Source: Chthonomonas sp. UBA6659 (GTDB lineage Bacteria; Armatimonadota; Fimbriimonadia; Fimbriimonadales; Fimbriimonadaceae). From it: a stretch of 46,571 nt of DNA. The notes beneath the pieces were generated by a model. That model did not search any database and was not told the origin of the DNA. It saw only the letters and a list, made by a program, of their open reading frames with translations. This document shows, one piece after another, positions 7,735 to 16,037 of the stretch. The stretch is taken from the NCBI GenBank assembly GCA_002455425.1, contig DKKT01000066.1, positions 10,941-57,511 on the forward strand, given 5' to 3'. Positions within the stretch are counted from its first letter, which is position 1. Each line of letters begins with the position of its first letter. The position numbers and the translations under genes were made by a program.

Positions 7735-9378
7735 TTAGCGAGCCACCTTCGACTCGAGCGCGCGAAGCCGCGCCTCGAACCCAGCGTTCTGGAGGCGAAG
7801 CCGCTCGTTCTCCTTGCGGAGGGTCTCGATCTGGTTCTGCTGCTCACGGATGGCCTCGACGGTCAGGGCATAGATGCCTTCTGGGTTCAGAAGCTTGTAG
7901 CCGTTCTCAGCCTGCCGCACCCACTCCGGGAACACCTTTTCGGTCTCCTGGGCAATGAAGCCCATTTTGCGACCAGGATTGTGCTTGGCCATATCCATGG
8001 TGTCGCGCCAGGCAAACGTCCTTCCCTTGAGCCGAAGCAGCCTCGACAGTGGGTTCTCGATGTCCGAAATGTCCTTCTTCAGGCGCTGATCACTCCACGC
8101 ATCCCATAGACTCGAGTTATCTCGCTTATTGGCGCTTCCGTAGATTGAAAGCGTGGCTCCGTTCGGTTCGCCATCACCGATCGCGACAGCTCCGTCGAGG
8201 CGTATCATCATCCGTCTCACGAAGCTGTTGCTGGAGGTAGCCGGCCGTGTCCAGAACTCCAGATTGCCGACTTGACCGTTCGAGTCTCCTAGCGACAAGG
8301 CACCCTTGATGTATGCGAAGACCGTACGCGAATTTTCTGTCGATGGATAGGCAGAGAAGTTCACGGCGCCACCTGCGTTTGCAGTATTCCCTCCGTTGGA
8401 CACAAGTAAGTTCCCTTCAACATGGAGGCGCTCCTTCGGGGCCGAACTATTCACACCGACGTTGCCGGTGGAGTTCTGTACCTGGAGGGCGATCCCCTGG
8501 TACCCTCCAAGAACGTAGCGAAGAAGCTTGAGGTCACTGTTGTTGCCGCCGACGTCGCTTCTCTGTTCGAGTGTGAACGCCTGTCCGAAAGGCTGCCGGT
8601 TGAATTCGATTCCACTTGGCACTCCTGGCGCCCCCAGGAAAGAAACTCGACTTTGACTGGAATCCCCCCAAACGATAAGCCGATTGGCTTCGGACTGCAA
8701 GCGCCCGTTCGTGATCTTTCCCAGAGAGGCGAGGTCAGTCGCGAGCCTAGTGCTGTCTATCGAGTTGACGCTGATCTTCGGTTGCGAGACCGAACCATCT
8801 GCCAATTTCGGACCCGTGATCGCGTTGCTGGCGATGTCGTTCTCGTTGATCGTGCCGTCGGCAATCTTAGCTGTGGTCACTGCGCCGTTCGCCAGTTTCG
8901 CGGTCGTCACCGCGTCATTCGCCAGTTTCGCGGTCGTGATCGCACCGTCGACCACGTTGAGGGCGATGTTCGCCTGCTGAGACAGGATCGACCACGGGAC
9001 GCTGACGATCGGCTGGCGCGGGCCGACGGGTTGGGCCTGCCCTTGAATCGAGAGTTCGAGGTAGACGATCCCGCTCTGGAACACGGACTGAGTGAGTCCC
9101 GGCATCCCGACCGACGTATCGCCAAGCATCACGGAGAAGATGCCGCCATTGCGAAGGATCACCGGTCGTGGCCCGGAGTCCCACAACGCCGTGCCGCCGG
9201 AGGCGGTCGGAAAGATCCGCATCGTGACGGTCGCCGTCGGCGACGCGAGAGGCAGGCCGTTTGCCTGGGTGACGCGACCCTGATAATGGACCATCATCGG
9301 GGCCGACTGGGCGTGAGCGATCACCCCGGTGAGGGCGAGGGCGGCGAGGTTACTGAGGGTCTTGAGTGGGTTTTTCAT
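7735..9378 (-). CDS. Secreted fibre-like protein with expanded stalk repeats and C-terminal S74 domain
   Basis: 547 residues, ATG at 9378 with AAGGAGA upstream. Signal peptide ends AHAQ at about 24. After the YQGRLT domain comes the longest stalk in the window, about residues 140-205: successive ~10-residue units of the form DGAITTAKLAN, NDAVTTAKLAN, NGAVTTAKIAD. The S74 domain begins near 429 with SDQRLK (S429/K434) and keeps GFIAQETE. The C-terminal coiled coil (QNAGFEARLRALESK) is nearly the same as in the 236-1978 protein. Second gene of operon A, 15 bases after the HAF/Ig-like gene. The repeat units are also tandem repeats at DNA level, so stalk length may vary between strains (inference). 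Confidence 0.88.
   Translation of the reverse strand: MKNPLKTLSNLAALALTGVIAHAQSAPMMVHYQGRVTQANGLPLASPTATVTMRIFPTASGGTALWDSGPRPVILRNGGIFSVMLGDTSVGMPGLTQSVFQSGIVYLELSIQGQAQPVGPRQPIVSVPWSILSQQANIALNVVDGAITTAKLANDAVTTAKLANGAVTTAKIADGTINENDIASNAITGPKLADGSVSQPKISVNSIDSTRLATDLASLGKITNGRLQSEANRLIVWGDSSQSRVSFLGAPGVPSGIEFNRQPFGQAFTLEQRSDVGGNNSDLKLLRYVLGGYQGIALQVQNSTGNVGVNSSAPKERLHVEGNLLVSNGGNTANAGGAVNFSAYPSTENSRTVFAYIKGALSLGDSNGQVGNLEFWTRPATSSNSFVRRMMIRLDGAVAIGDGEPNGATLSIYGSANKRDNSSLWDAWSDQRLKKDISDIENPLSRLLRLKGRTFAWRDTMDMAKHNPGRKMGFIAQETEKVFPEWVRQAENGYKLLNPEGIYALTVEAIREQQNQIETLRKENERLRLQNAGFEARLRALESKVAR
8741..8822 (-). repeat. 82-bp block shared with 3021-3102
   Basis: Differs from 3021-3102 at about three positions although the two host genes are otherwise strongly diverged. 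It encodes the stalk segment ITGPKLADGSVSQPKISV and what follows. Same orientation in both genes. Confidence 0.85.
8888..8947 (-). repeat. Tandem 30-bp repeat coding stalk units
   Basis: Two adjacent 30-base units; the first 20 bases (8888-8907 and 8918-8937) are identical. Each codes one ten-residue stalk unit (A-V-T-T-A-K-L-A-N-x). Confidence 0.8.
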
Positions 9379-9393
9379 GGTCTTCTCCTTGCC

Positions 9394-11922
9394 TTATTTC
9401 TGAAGCGGGGGAGCTTGCAGCGGGCCCGCCGGCTGCCAGAAGCCGCCGAAGGCCCAGATGAACAGATTGGTCATCCAGTTCGGCTGGATGTCCGAAACGA
9501 TCGGCTGACCGATGCTGCTTTGGTGGGCGATCAGGCCCTGGCCGCTGTTCGCCGGAACGAAGTCGGCCCCGCCGCTGGATACGAGGTAGTCCTCGAGCCG
9601 GAGCGGGTTGTCTTTCAGCGGCCGGACCTGAACCACATCCTGAGCCTGTCCCGGCTTCTCCAGGAAGGGAGGCGGCGGACTCGGGTTCGCGAGCCCTCCG
9701 TAGACCGCGGTGTAGCGGTAATCCTGATTCGTGATATTGGTCGGCGCGGATGTGAGGAATTGACCGTAGCCTGATGTTCCGACCGTGACGGTTCCGAGCG
9801 TCGTGTCGCCACCCCCCGATTCGAGTCGCCGGGTGATGGTCAAGGTCGCACCCGCAATCGGGCTGTTGTCGGCGACACGGGTCACGCTGACCCGGAGAAG
9901 GAAGGTCTCGTTCGGACGGACGACGGGCGGGCCGTCGATGCCGACGGCGGTCGTCGACGTCGCCGTCAGCTTGCCATCCGGGGTGCTCCGGCAGCCATCG
10001 TAGTACGGATAGTCGGGTCCGGAAGTCCGGCCCGCAAACCGGGCGACGAGCGCCTTCTCTCCTGTTCCGACCCGGGGATCGATCGTCCAGTTGAGGGACG
10101 CGAAGCCGTCGCTTCCCGTCGTCGCACTGCCGGCGGCGAACGTCCCGGTGGTCGAGACGATCTCGAACGATACTGATTGGCCGACGACGTTCTCGTTTTC
10201 GGTGTCGTTCGTCGACAGGCGGGCTCTTAACTCCACGATTGTCCCGAGGTCGCCGCTCACATCAGTCACGGTGAGTTTGGTCGCCAGATTGCCGATGGTG
10301 AACGATCCCGGCTTCGGGTCGTAGCCGTTGATCGCGGGCGTGAGCGTCACGAGACGCCCGGCATCCTGCCTGCGCGCCTGAAGGGTCACGGCTGGTCCCT
10401 CATGGGTGAGTCTGAGAATCGACGCCGGAATCGCCGACGTCGGGTTGTCGTTGTAGATCAGGGGAACGCTTGAGTTGATCGTGCCCTGAACGTCTTCGCC
10501 CTGGTTGTCGGGGTACGGCGGCTGGACCCCGGTGTTGCCCTGACGCGAACCGGACCATTCGGTCGATAGTCCCGCGCCGAAGTTCGATCCCGCCGAGACA
10601 ATGCCGCCCAGAGAGACCGATCGCACGCCCCCGATGGCGAGGCCGGGATTGCCGGTGCCTCCGGTCTGGTAGAGCGCCGATCGCGCCAGGACCGCTTGCT
10701 CGCGATTACCGGACGAACTGAGACCAACGACGGCAATGGTCGCCTGCCACGTGATGCCGATCCGGGGACGGTTGTTGATGGCTCTGGCCTCGACCATCTG
10801 GCCGGAGTAGTAGCCGCGCGTGTTATCGGGCACGCCGCTGTTGAGCGGCTGAATCGGACCGGGAACCCCGGACGCCGCGTCGATGAAGAAAGGCCGGATC
10901 GTGCCCCCCGGTACACGGGAAGAGCCCACGATCCGCTCCGTGTCGTTGATCCCGAGTCCCCAGGATTCCTGATCGGTCAGGTTCGTGAATGCGCCCAGGT
11001 AGGTAGCCCCGGGGCCGCCGCCGCCGAGAAGCCCGTCTCCGGGCTTCCAGAAGAACGCCCGGCTATAGACGCCGACTCGATAGGAGCCCACGACCTGGCC
11101 CAAGCCGTTCACGGCATAGCCTTCGGCATTCCCATTGGCGTCGGCGGGCATCTTGAGGACCTCGACGGTCCACATATTGGGAATGCCAGCCGGCCGGGTC
11201 CAGCGTGCCGTATACCAGAGCCCGGTGTTCTGGCCGTAGACCCTGCCGACGACCTGGAAGTTGCCTGTCGTGGTCACCAGCGCGAGGTTCCACGCCCAGG
11301 ATGCGGTGAACGTCGTCACCGGGCCCGTCGCCGCCGGGAGCGGCAAGATCTCGCTCGATCCGAGGGCGTCCGTCACAAAGGCGCGTGGAGAGGCACTCTC
11401 AGGATCGCGAACCCCCGTGATCATGCCGGTGTTTTCGATCGAGAAGGCGACGGTATTCACCCCAAACAAGTCATCGCCTGATTCGAAAATCGCCCGGCTG
11501 GAGTAACCCCCTCCGTTCGGCTCCCAGATGACGGCCCGGGTATTCGCCCAGAACGAGCCGGTCGCGGCCCCGTAGCCGGCAAATCCGACGACCTGTCGCG
11601 ACTCGTTGATAGAACGAGCATCGGTCGCTGCGATCACAGGGAGACCGCTGATGACCGGATCGGGGAGCTGAGCCGGCAGGCCCTGTGGCATCGAGATGTC
11701 CCAAGACATCGCGGCCCATCGACCACCACTGAGCGTGGCCCGCCCGACGACCACGTTCTGGTCGTTGACGTCCCAAGGCTCCGATCGGCCCGAGGTCGCC
11801 TGGAAGTCTCCCAGGTAGTGCAGGTTGTAGTCATTGGATCCGAGCTGGCCGAAACTCGACACCGAGACGGAGCAGCCAAGAACCGAGAGGAGGAAGCGCA
11901 GAAGACGGGGGTGCTTTCCCAT
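9394..11922 (-). CDS. Secreted HAF-repeat and Ig-like domain protein, operon A
   Basis: 842 residues, ATG at 11922. Signal peptide of about 25 residues (SVLGCSVSVSSFGQ). HAF-like repeats fill about residues 28-370, with phrases such as PWDVNDQNVVVGR, AVNGLGQVVGSY and GINDTERIVGSS. Ig-like domains follow at roughly 540-660 (LNWTIDPRVGTGEKALVARFAG) and 670-760. The C-terminus (ANSGQGLIAHQSSIGQPIV) resembles that of the operon B paralogue. First gene of operon A, directly behind a strong promoter with a CRP-like palindrome. HAF repeats are known only as predicted extracellular repeats, so the role is unknown. Co-transcription with S74 fibres suggests a shared surface structure (inference). Confidence 0.85.
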   Translation of the reverse strand: MGKHPRLLRFLLSVLGCSVSVSSFGQLGSNDYNLHYLGDFQATSGRSEPWDVNDQNVVVGRATLSGGRWAAMSWDISMPQGLPAQLPDPVISGLPVIAATDARSINESRQVVGFAGYGAATGSFWANTRAVIWEPNGGGYSSRAIFESGDDLFGVNTVAFSIENTGMITGVRDPESASPRAFVTDALGSSEILPLPAATGPVTTFTASWAWNLALVTTTGNFQVVGRVYGQNTGLWYTARWTRPAGIPNMWTVEVLKMPADANGNAEGYAVNGLGQVVGSYRVGVYSRAFFWKPGDGLLGGGGPGATYLGAFTNLTDQESWGLGINDTERIVGSSRVPGGTIRPFFIDAASGVPGPIQPLNSGVPDNTRGYYSGQMVEARAINNRPRIGITWQATIAVVGLSSSGNREQAVLARSALYQTGGTGNPGLAIGGVRSVSLGGIVSAGSNFGAGLSTEWSGSRQGNTGVQPPYPDNQGEDVQGTINSSVPLIYNDNPTSAIPASILRLTHEGPAVTLQARRQDAGRLVTLTPAINGYDPKPGSFTIGNLATKLTVTDVSGDLGTIVELRARLSTNDTENENVVGQSVSFEIVSTTGTFAAGSATTGSDGFASLNWTIDPRVGTGEKALVARFAGRTSGPDYPYYDGCRSTPDGKLTATSTTAVGIDGPPVVRPNETFLLRVSVTRVADNSPIAGATLTITRRLESGGGDTTLGTVTVGTSGYGQFLTSAPTNITNQDYRYTAVYGGLANPSPPPPFLEKPGQAQDVVQVRPLKDNPLRLEDYLVSSGGADFVPANSGQGLIAHQSSIGQPIVSDIQPNWMTNLFIWAFGGFWQPAGPLQAPPLQK

Positions 11923-11940
11923 GTTTTTGCCTCAGGCTTC

Positions 11941-11969
11941 ACTATACAGCACAAGCGCGGTCGTTGCAA
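11941..11969 (-). promoter_or_regulatory. Sigma70-type promoter for operon A
   Basis: Minus-strand TTGCAA (11964-11969) and TATAGT (11941-11946) are 17 bases apart. Predicted transcription start near 11934, leaving a leader of about 12 bases before the ATG at 11922. Confidence 0.7.
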
Positions 11970-11985
11970 TGTGATGCAAATCACG
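11970..11985. promoter_or_regulatory. CRP/FNR-like palindrome upstream of operon A promoter
   Basis: TGTGA-N6-TCACG, one base off the E. coli CRP core TGTGA-N6-TCACA. It abuts the -35 box; its centre is about 43 bases upstream of the predicted start, close to the class II activator position. The binding protein is not in the window. Confidence 0.4.
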
Positions 11986-12030
11986 CTCGAATGTGATCCT
12001 GGTGCAGGCCCGGTAAAAGGGCGGGGCCAT

Positions 12031-14868
12031 TCAAAGCGCCGCGATTTCGAACGAGGTCGTGAGCATCAGCACGCTAGACTCCGCCCCCTCGCGCACCGTC
12101 GATTCGAAGGCGTCGCCGAGGCTGGAGAGAATGTGCGGACCTGGGTCGGTTTGTGTGCTCACGGCCAAGGCCTCCTCGGCCGAACCATGGAGGCGAACAA
12201 GCCACGCACCGAGGGCCAGCCCGGCCTCGTGCCAATGGCCTTGGGTCGCGAAGCTCTTCGCCAGACCCTCCATGCTCTCGAGAATCACTTGGGCGTAACC
12301 CTCGGGGGCGGACTCCTCCAAAGCTGCGAGAAACAGCCTGACGGCGGCTTCGTGGTCGCCACGGTTCTGTTCGACAAGTCCGCGTAGGAGCAACGCATGG
12401 GACTGGACGTAGCGATCGGCCGACCGGGTGGCATAGAGCATCACCTTATCGAGGTTGGCGTTGGCTTCGTCGAATCGTGATTCGCGGCGGTCGATGTCGG
12501 CAAGGTTGTAGATCGCGAAGATCTCGTTGACTTTGCTTCCCGCCTTACGGAAGAGCTCCGCCGCGTGCAGCGTCATCTTACGCGCTTCGCTGAACCGCGA
12601 CATCTTGATGTAGACCAACCCGAGGTTGAGCAGGCTCTCGGCGGCCCGGATGTCGTTTCCGGCTTTCTTCCGCACGAGTCGCGCCTCGTTCAGGAACTTC
12701 GCGGCTTCATCCAGGCGGTTGACTTCCCAGGCGAGAATCCCGAGGTTGTTGAGGGCGTTGCCCAGCGCATCGTGATCGGAGAGTTCGATCGCGAGGTCGC
12801 GACTTTGCTCGAAGGAATGGCGGGCCTCGTCGTAGTCGCCCTGCATCCAGTGAACGAGACCGAGCGCACCGACGGCGAGCCCGTAGTTCTGGCGGTCGCC
12901 TTCAGCTTCGAATGTGCCCAACGCGGAACGGAGAACGAACTTCGCCTGATCGAGGAGCCCGTACTTGTGGAGCAGCACTCCCCTTGCGCTCTGACACTTG
13001 GCCCTCGCGAGCGGGTCCTCGGCGAGCGCCTCAGCTTGCTCGAGGCGGCGCAGACCTTCGGCAAACTCCGCGGAGTGTCGCCAGAACGGTTCCAACTGGG
13101 TGCAGGCGCGAACGCCTTGCGTTCGGCGGTCTTGGTGTCCAAGCGCGAAATCGACGGCCGCGCGCACGTCTGGCTGTTCCGAGACGAACCACGTCGAATG
13201 GTCGAGCGTGTACATATGGGCAGCATCATCAGCGACCCGATCCAGCCGATCGAGGAAGAGGGTCGCGTGCCGATCCTGGATCGTGCCGAGCTCCCCGCTG
13301 GTCTCAAGCCGGGTGCGGGCAAAGGTCCGAATCGGCACGAGCATCGAATAGCGCACGCCCGTGTCCGAGCGCCGGACTTGGAGCAGGGAGCGTTCGACCA
13401 ATTCTTGAAGGAGGTCGGCGACGGCTACGCCCGCGATGAGGTCTTGAGCTGTAGCATCGGTATCGACTCCGATACGTTCGGCCGCCTCCAGATCGAACGG
13501 CGAGGCGAACACAGCGAGCCGCCGGAACAGCTTCGCCTCGATCGGATCGAGTTGGCCGTAGGCCCAATCGAGCGCGGTTTGGAGGGGGGCTGCATCGATC
13601 TGTTCTTGGATTCGCTCCAGGATATCGCGCGTCCCCAACGCCACTGCGCGTGAAGCGGCCAGTTCGATCGCGAGCGGCATTCCGTCGAGACGGCGACAGA
13701 TTTCTGCGACCCTCAGGAGCTCGTCGTCACGGGGCGGTTTCATTCCGACCGCGAGCGCACGGTCGATGAAGAGCTTCGTCGATGAGGCGGCAACGATCCG
13801 CTCCTCGTCGAGCGCATCGATACCGGGAACTTCAAGGGGATCGAGCGTCAGTACTTGCTCCCCTCCGGCGGCGAGGCGTCGCTGGCTGGTCGTGGCGATG
13901 CGGAGGTTTTCGGTGGTGTCAAGGAGTCGTTGGGCCACGCGAACGACTTCCTCGAGCAAGTGCTCGACGTTGTCCAGGATCAGGAGCATCTGGCGGTCGT
14001 GGAGGGCCTCGGTGAGGGCCGTTTCGAGCGGTTTTCCGGCGGACTCGCGGACTCCGATTGGGCGGGCTATCTCGGCCAGGACCAGGGCCGGATCGGTCAC
14101 ACCGGCCAATTCGATCCGGAACACGCCGTCCATATACGCTTCCAATTCGCGCCAGGCGAACTCGAGAAGCAGTCGGCTTTTGCCGCACCCCCCCGGCCCG
14201 ACCACCGACACGAGGCGTCCCGCGGTCAGGTTCCTCCGAATGGCTTCGATCTCGGCTTCTCGGTTGAAGAAGCGACCTGCGGGCTGGGGAAGGTTGTGGG
14301 GCGTCTCGACTGCGTTGATGAGGGGCGGAAACTCGGATTGGAGTCCCTCCGCCAGTGGCTGGAAGAGTTCGAGCGCGTCGAAGTCCCGAGGTCGGTGCAT
14401 CCCGAGGGGCTTCCACTCGCAAATCGGCTTTCGAGCCTGCGAACTGAGATCGAAGACCGTGGAGGACACGACGATCTGTCCGGGATGGGCCATCGCGCGG
14501 AGGCGTGCGGTCTTGTTGACGGTCGTCCCGTAGTAGTCGTGGTTCCGGTGCTCCGCTTCGCCGGCGTGGATGGCCGCTCGCACTCGAATAGGTGTGTGCG
14601 CGGGCCAGGCCTCCGTCCCGAGCTTTCGCATCAGGATAGTCATCGCAAGGACGGCCTCGCGGACGGTCTTGAACACCGAGAAGGTACTGTCTCCTTCGCC
14701 CTTCGTCCGGACGAGCTCGCCGCCGTGAGACGCGACGACTTCGGCGACCATTTCGTCATGACGGTGGAGGGCGCCGGCCATCTCTTCCGGGTAGTCGCGC
14801 CAAAGCGCCGTGCTGCCAGCAACGTCGGTCAGCACGAAGACTCGAAAGACCGTTTCGCCTGTCCCCAT
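12031..14868 (-). CDS. Class III adenylate/guanylate cyclase - STAND ATPase - TPR regulator
   Basis: 945 residues, cytoplasmic, ATG at 14868. Residues ~5-140 are a class III nucleotide cyclase domain: D15 (LTDVAGST) and D60 (KGEGDS) fit the two metal-binding aspartates, and N118 and R122 (VNKTARL) fit the transition-state residues. Residues ~200-480 are a STAND/AAA ATPase with Walker A GPGGCGKSR at 224-232 and Walker B MLLILD at 294-299. The remaining ~450 residues are helical TPR-type repeats. Such proteins couple an ATPase switch to cyclic nucleotide output or use the cyclase fold as a sensor; which applies here is unknown. No DNA-binding HTH domain is visible. Last gene of the 12,031-16,433 cluster and directly upstream of operon A. 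Confidence 0.88.
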   Translation of the reverse strand: MGTGETVFRVFVLTDVAGSTALWRDYPEEMAGALHRHDEMVAEVVASHGGELVRTKGEGDSTFSVFKTVREAVLAMTILMRKLGTEAWPAHTPIRVRAAIHAGEAEHRNHDYYGTTVNKTARLRAMAHPGQIVVSSTVFDLSSQARKPICEWKPLGMHRPRDFDALELFQPLAEGLQSEFPPLINAVETPHNLPQPAGRFFNREAEIEAIRRNLTAGRLVSVVGPGGCGKSRLLLEFAWRELEAYMDGVFRIELAGVTDPALVLAEIARPIGVRESAGKPLETALTEALHDRQMLLILDNVEHLLEEVVRVAQRLLDTTENLRIATTSQRRLAAGGEQVLTLDPLEVPGIDALDEERIVAASSTKLFIDRALAVGMKPPRDDELLRVAEICRRLDGMPLAIELAASRAVALGTRDILERIQEQIDAAPLQTALDWAYGQLDPIEAKLFRRLAVFASPFDLEAAERIGVDTDATAQDLIAGVAVADLLQELVERSLLQVRRSDTGVRYSMLVPIRTFARTRLETSGELGTIQDRHATLFLDRLDRVADDAAHMYTLDHSTWFVSEQPDVRAAVDFALGHQDRRTQGVRACTQLEPFWRHSAEFAEGLRRLEQAEALAEDPLARAKCQSARGVLLHKYGLLDQAKFVLRSALGTFEAEGDRQNYGLAVGALGLVHWMQGDYDEARHSFEQSRDLAIELSDHDALGNALNNLGILAWEVNRLDEAAKFLNEARLVRKKAGNDIRAAESLLNLGLVYIKMSRFSEARKMTLHAAELFRKAGSKVNEIFAIYNLADIDRRESRFDEANANLDKVMLYATRSADRYVQSHALLLRGLVEQNRGDHEAAVRLFLAALEESAPEGYAQVILESMEGLAKSFATQGHWHEAGLALGAWLVRLHGSAEEALAVSTQTDPGPHILSSLGDAFESTVREGAESSVLMLTTSFEIAAL

Positions 14869-14907
14869 TTGAATCTCGAGGCCCGAGATTACCGAATCGG
14901 GCTCGTT

Positions 14908-15996
14908 CTACCCGGGTTCGATCGCCGGTTCGCCGTTGGCGAGGCGGCGACGCTCACGGATCACGTCGACCAATCCGAGGATAAGGGTGAGGAGCACCGG
15001 ACCCGCCATGATCCCGACAGGCCCGAACGCCAACACGCCGCCGAGGAGGCTGAAGAACGTCGTGATGTAGTGCGACTTGATCCGGCTTCCGATCATCCAC
15101 GGGCGGAGCAGGTTATCGACCTGGGTGATGATGCCAAAGCCGACCGCAAGGAGCACGATCGCCTCGACGACGTGTCCCTGGGCGAAGAGGAAGAGCGCCA
15201 TCGGGAGGATGATCACGGGCGAGCCGAGGAGCGGAATCACGCAAAGGACAGTCGTCGCGAGCCCCCAGACGATCGGCGACGGGACCCCGATCGCCCAATA
15301 CGTGATGCCGGCGATCGTCCCTTGGATCAGCGCAACGAGGACAACCCCGATGAACACGGCGCGGACGGTCTCGGCCATTCTCTCGAGGATTGTGAGGGAG
15401 GAGTCGCGCGGGAGCGGCATGAGGTCGAGGGTCGGTTCGAGGAGGCGAGGGCCATCGCGGAGCATGAAGAACATCGTCAGCAGCGCGACGATCATGGTCA
15501 GAGCCGTCCAGATGATGCTCTGAGCCGCAGGGCCGAGCATCTCGCCCGCCCGCTTGCCGAGGTCCTCGCGGTTCTCCTCATACCATTTGCTGAGCTTGAA
15601 CTCCTTGGCGAAGGGGGCGACGATCGGGTCGACGAGGCGATCGACGCGTTTGAAGACGTTCTCCTGGGTGAGGCCGCTTCGCCCATCCGGCGAGTCGGCG
15701 CGAATCTCGCTGACGACCTCGGTAACTTGGACGTAACCGGCGACGCCGAGTGCGCCGACCGGGATCACGAAGACGAGGATCAGTCCGATCACGACGATCG
15801 CGGCGCTTAGGCTCTCGTTGAAGCGCTTGGTCATCCGGACGTAGAGCGGCCGGGTGAGGATGCTCAGGACAGCCGCCCACAGGATCGCGGGGATGAATCG
15901 TCCGATCACTAGGAAAGCGGCGATCAGCACGAGCACCATCAGCGCCCAAAACACTTGGTGTTGGTATCGATGCTCGAATGCCGGGGTGTCGCTCAT
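14908..15996 (-). CDS. AI-2E family transporter (PerM/TqsA/YdiK type)
   Basis: 362 residues, ATG at 15996. Hydrophobic throughout, with about eight predicted membrane helices: two at the N-terminus (VFWALMVLVLIAAFLVIGRF, then LSAAIVVIGLILVFVIP), a soluble segment at ~85-140, then six more. The 'GVPSPIVWGLATTVLCVIPLLGSP' stretch and the LGGVLAFGPVGIMAGPVLL stretch near the C-terminus are family hallmarks. Members export autoinducer-2 or act in ion/proton antiport, so the substrate is not predictable. It lies 39 bases before the cyclase-ATPase gene and 41 bases after the DUF423 gene, consistent with one operon. Confidence 0.88.
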   Translation of the reverse strand: MSDTPAFEHRYQHQVFWALMVLVLIAAFLVIGRFIPAILWAAVLSILTRPLYVRMTKRFNESLSAAIVVIGLILVFVIPVGALGVAGYVQVTEVVSEIRADSPDGRSGLTQENVFKRVDRLVDPIVAPFAKEFKLSKWYEENREDLGKRAGEMLGPAAQSIIWTALTMIVALLTMFFMLRDGPRLLEPTLDLMPLPRDSSLTILERMAETVRAVFIGVVLVALIQGTIAGITYWAIGVPSPIVWGLATTVLCVIPLLGSPVIILPMALFLFAQGHVVEAIVLLAVGFGIITQVDNLLRPWMIGSRIKSHYITTFFSLLGGVLAFGPVGIMAGPVLLTLILGLVDVIRERRRLANGEPAIEPG

Positions 15997-16037
15997 GCCT
16001 GCGGGAGATTACACCGCGAGGGGAAACGAGGTTGCGC

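Noticed and set aside
6817..8109. Plus-strand open frame (430 codons) across two fibre genes
   Set aside because: Antisense shadow; the minus-strand frames have signal peptides, ribosome sites and S74 motifs.
8880..8950. CRISPR-like array
   Set aside because: The repeats are directly adjacent without spacers and keep the reading frame of the fibre gene; they code stalk units.
1..9378. Prophage origin of the S74 fibre genes
   Set aside because: No terminase, capsid, portal, integrase or lysis genes, and all full-length proteins carry signal peptides, which phage fibres do not need.
13855..15810. Long plus-strand open frame (651 codons) across the cyclase-ATPase and AI-2E genes
   Set aside because: It is antisense to two proteins with clear motifs, is extremely rich in R, D, E and H, and has no domain; a shadow of G+C-rich coding DNA.
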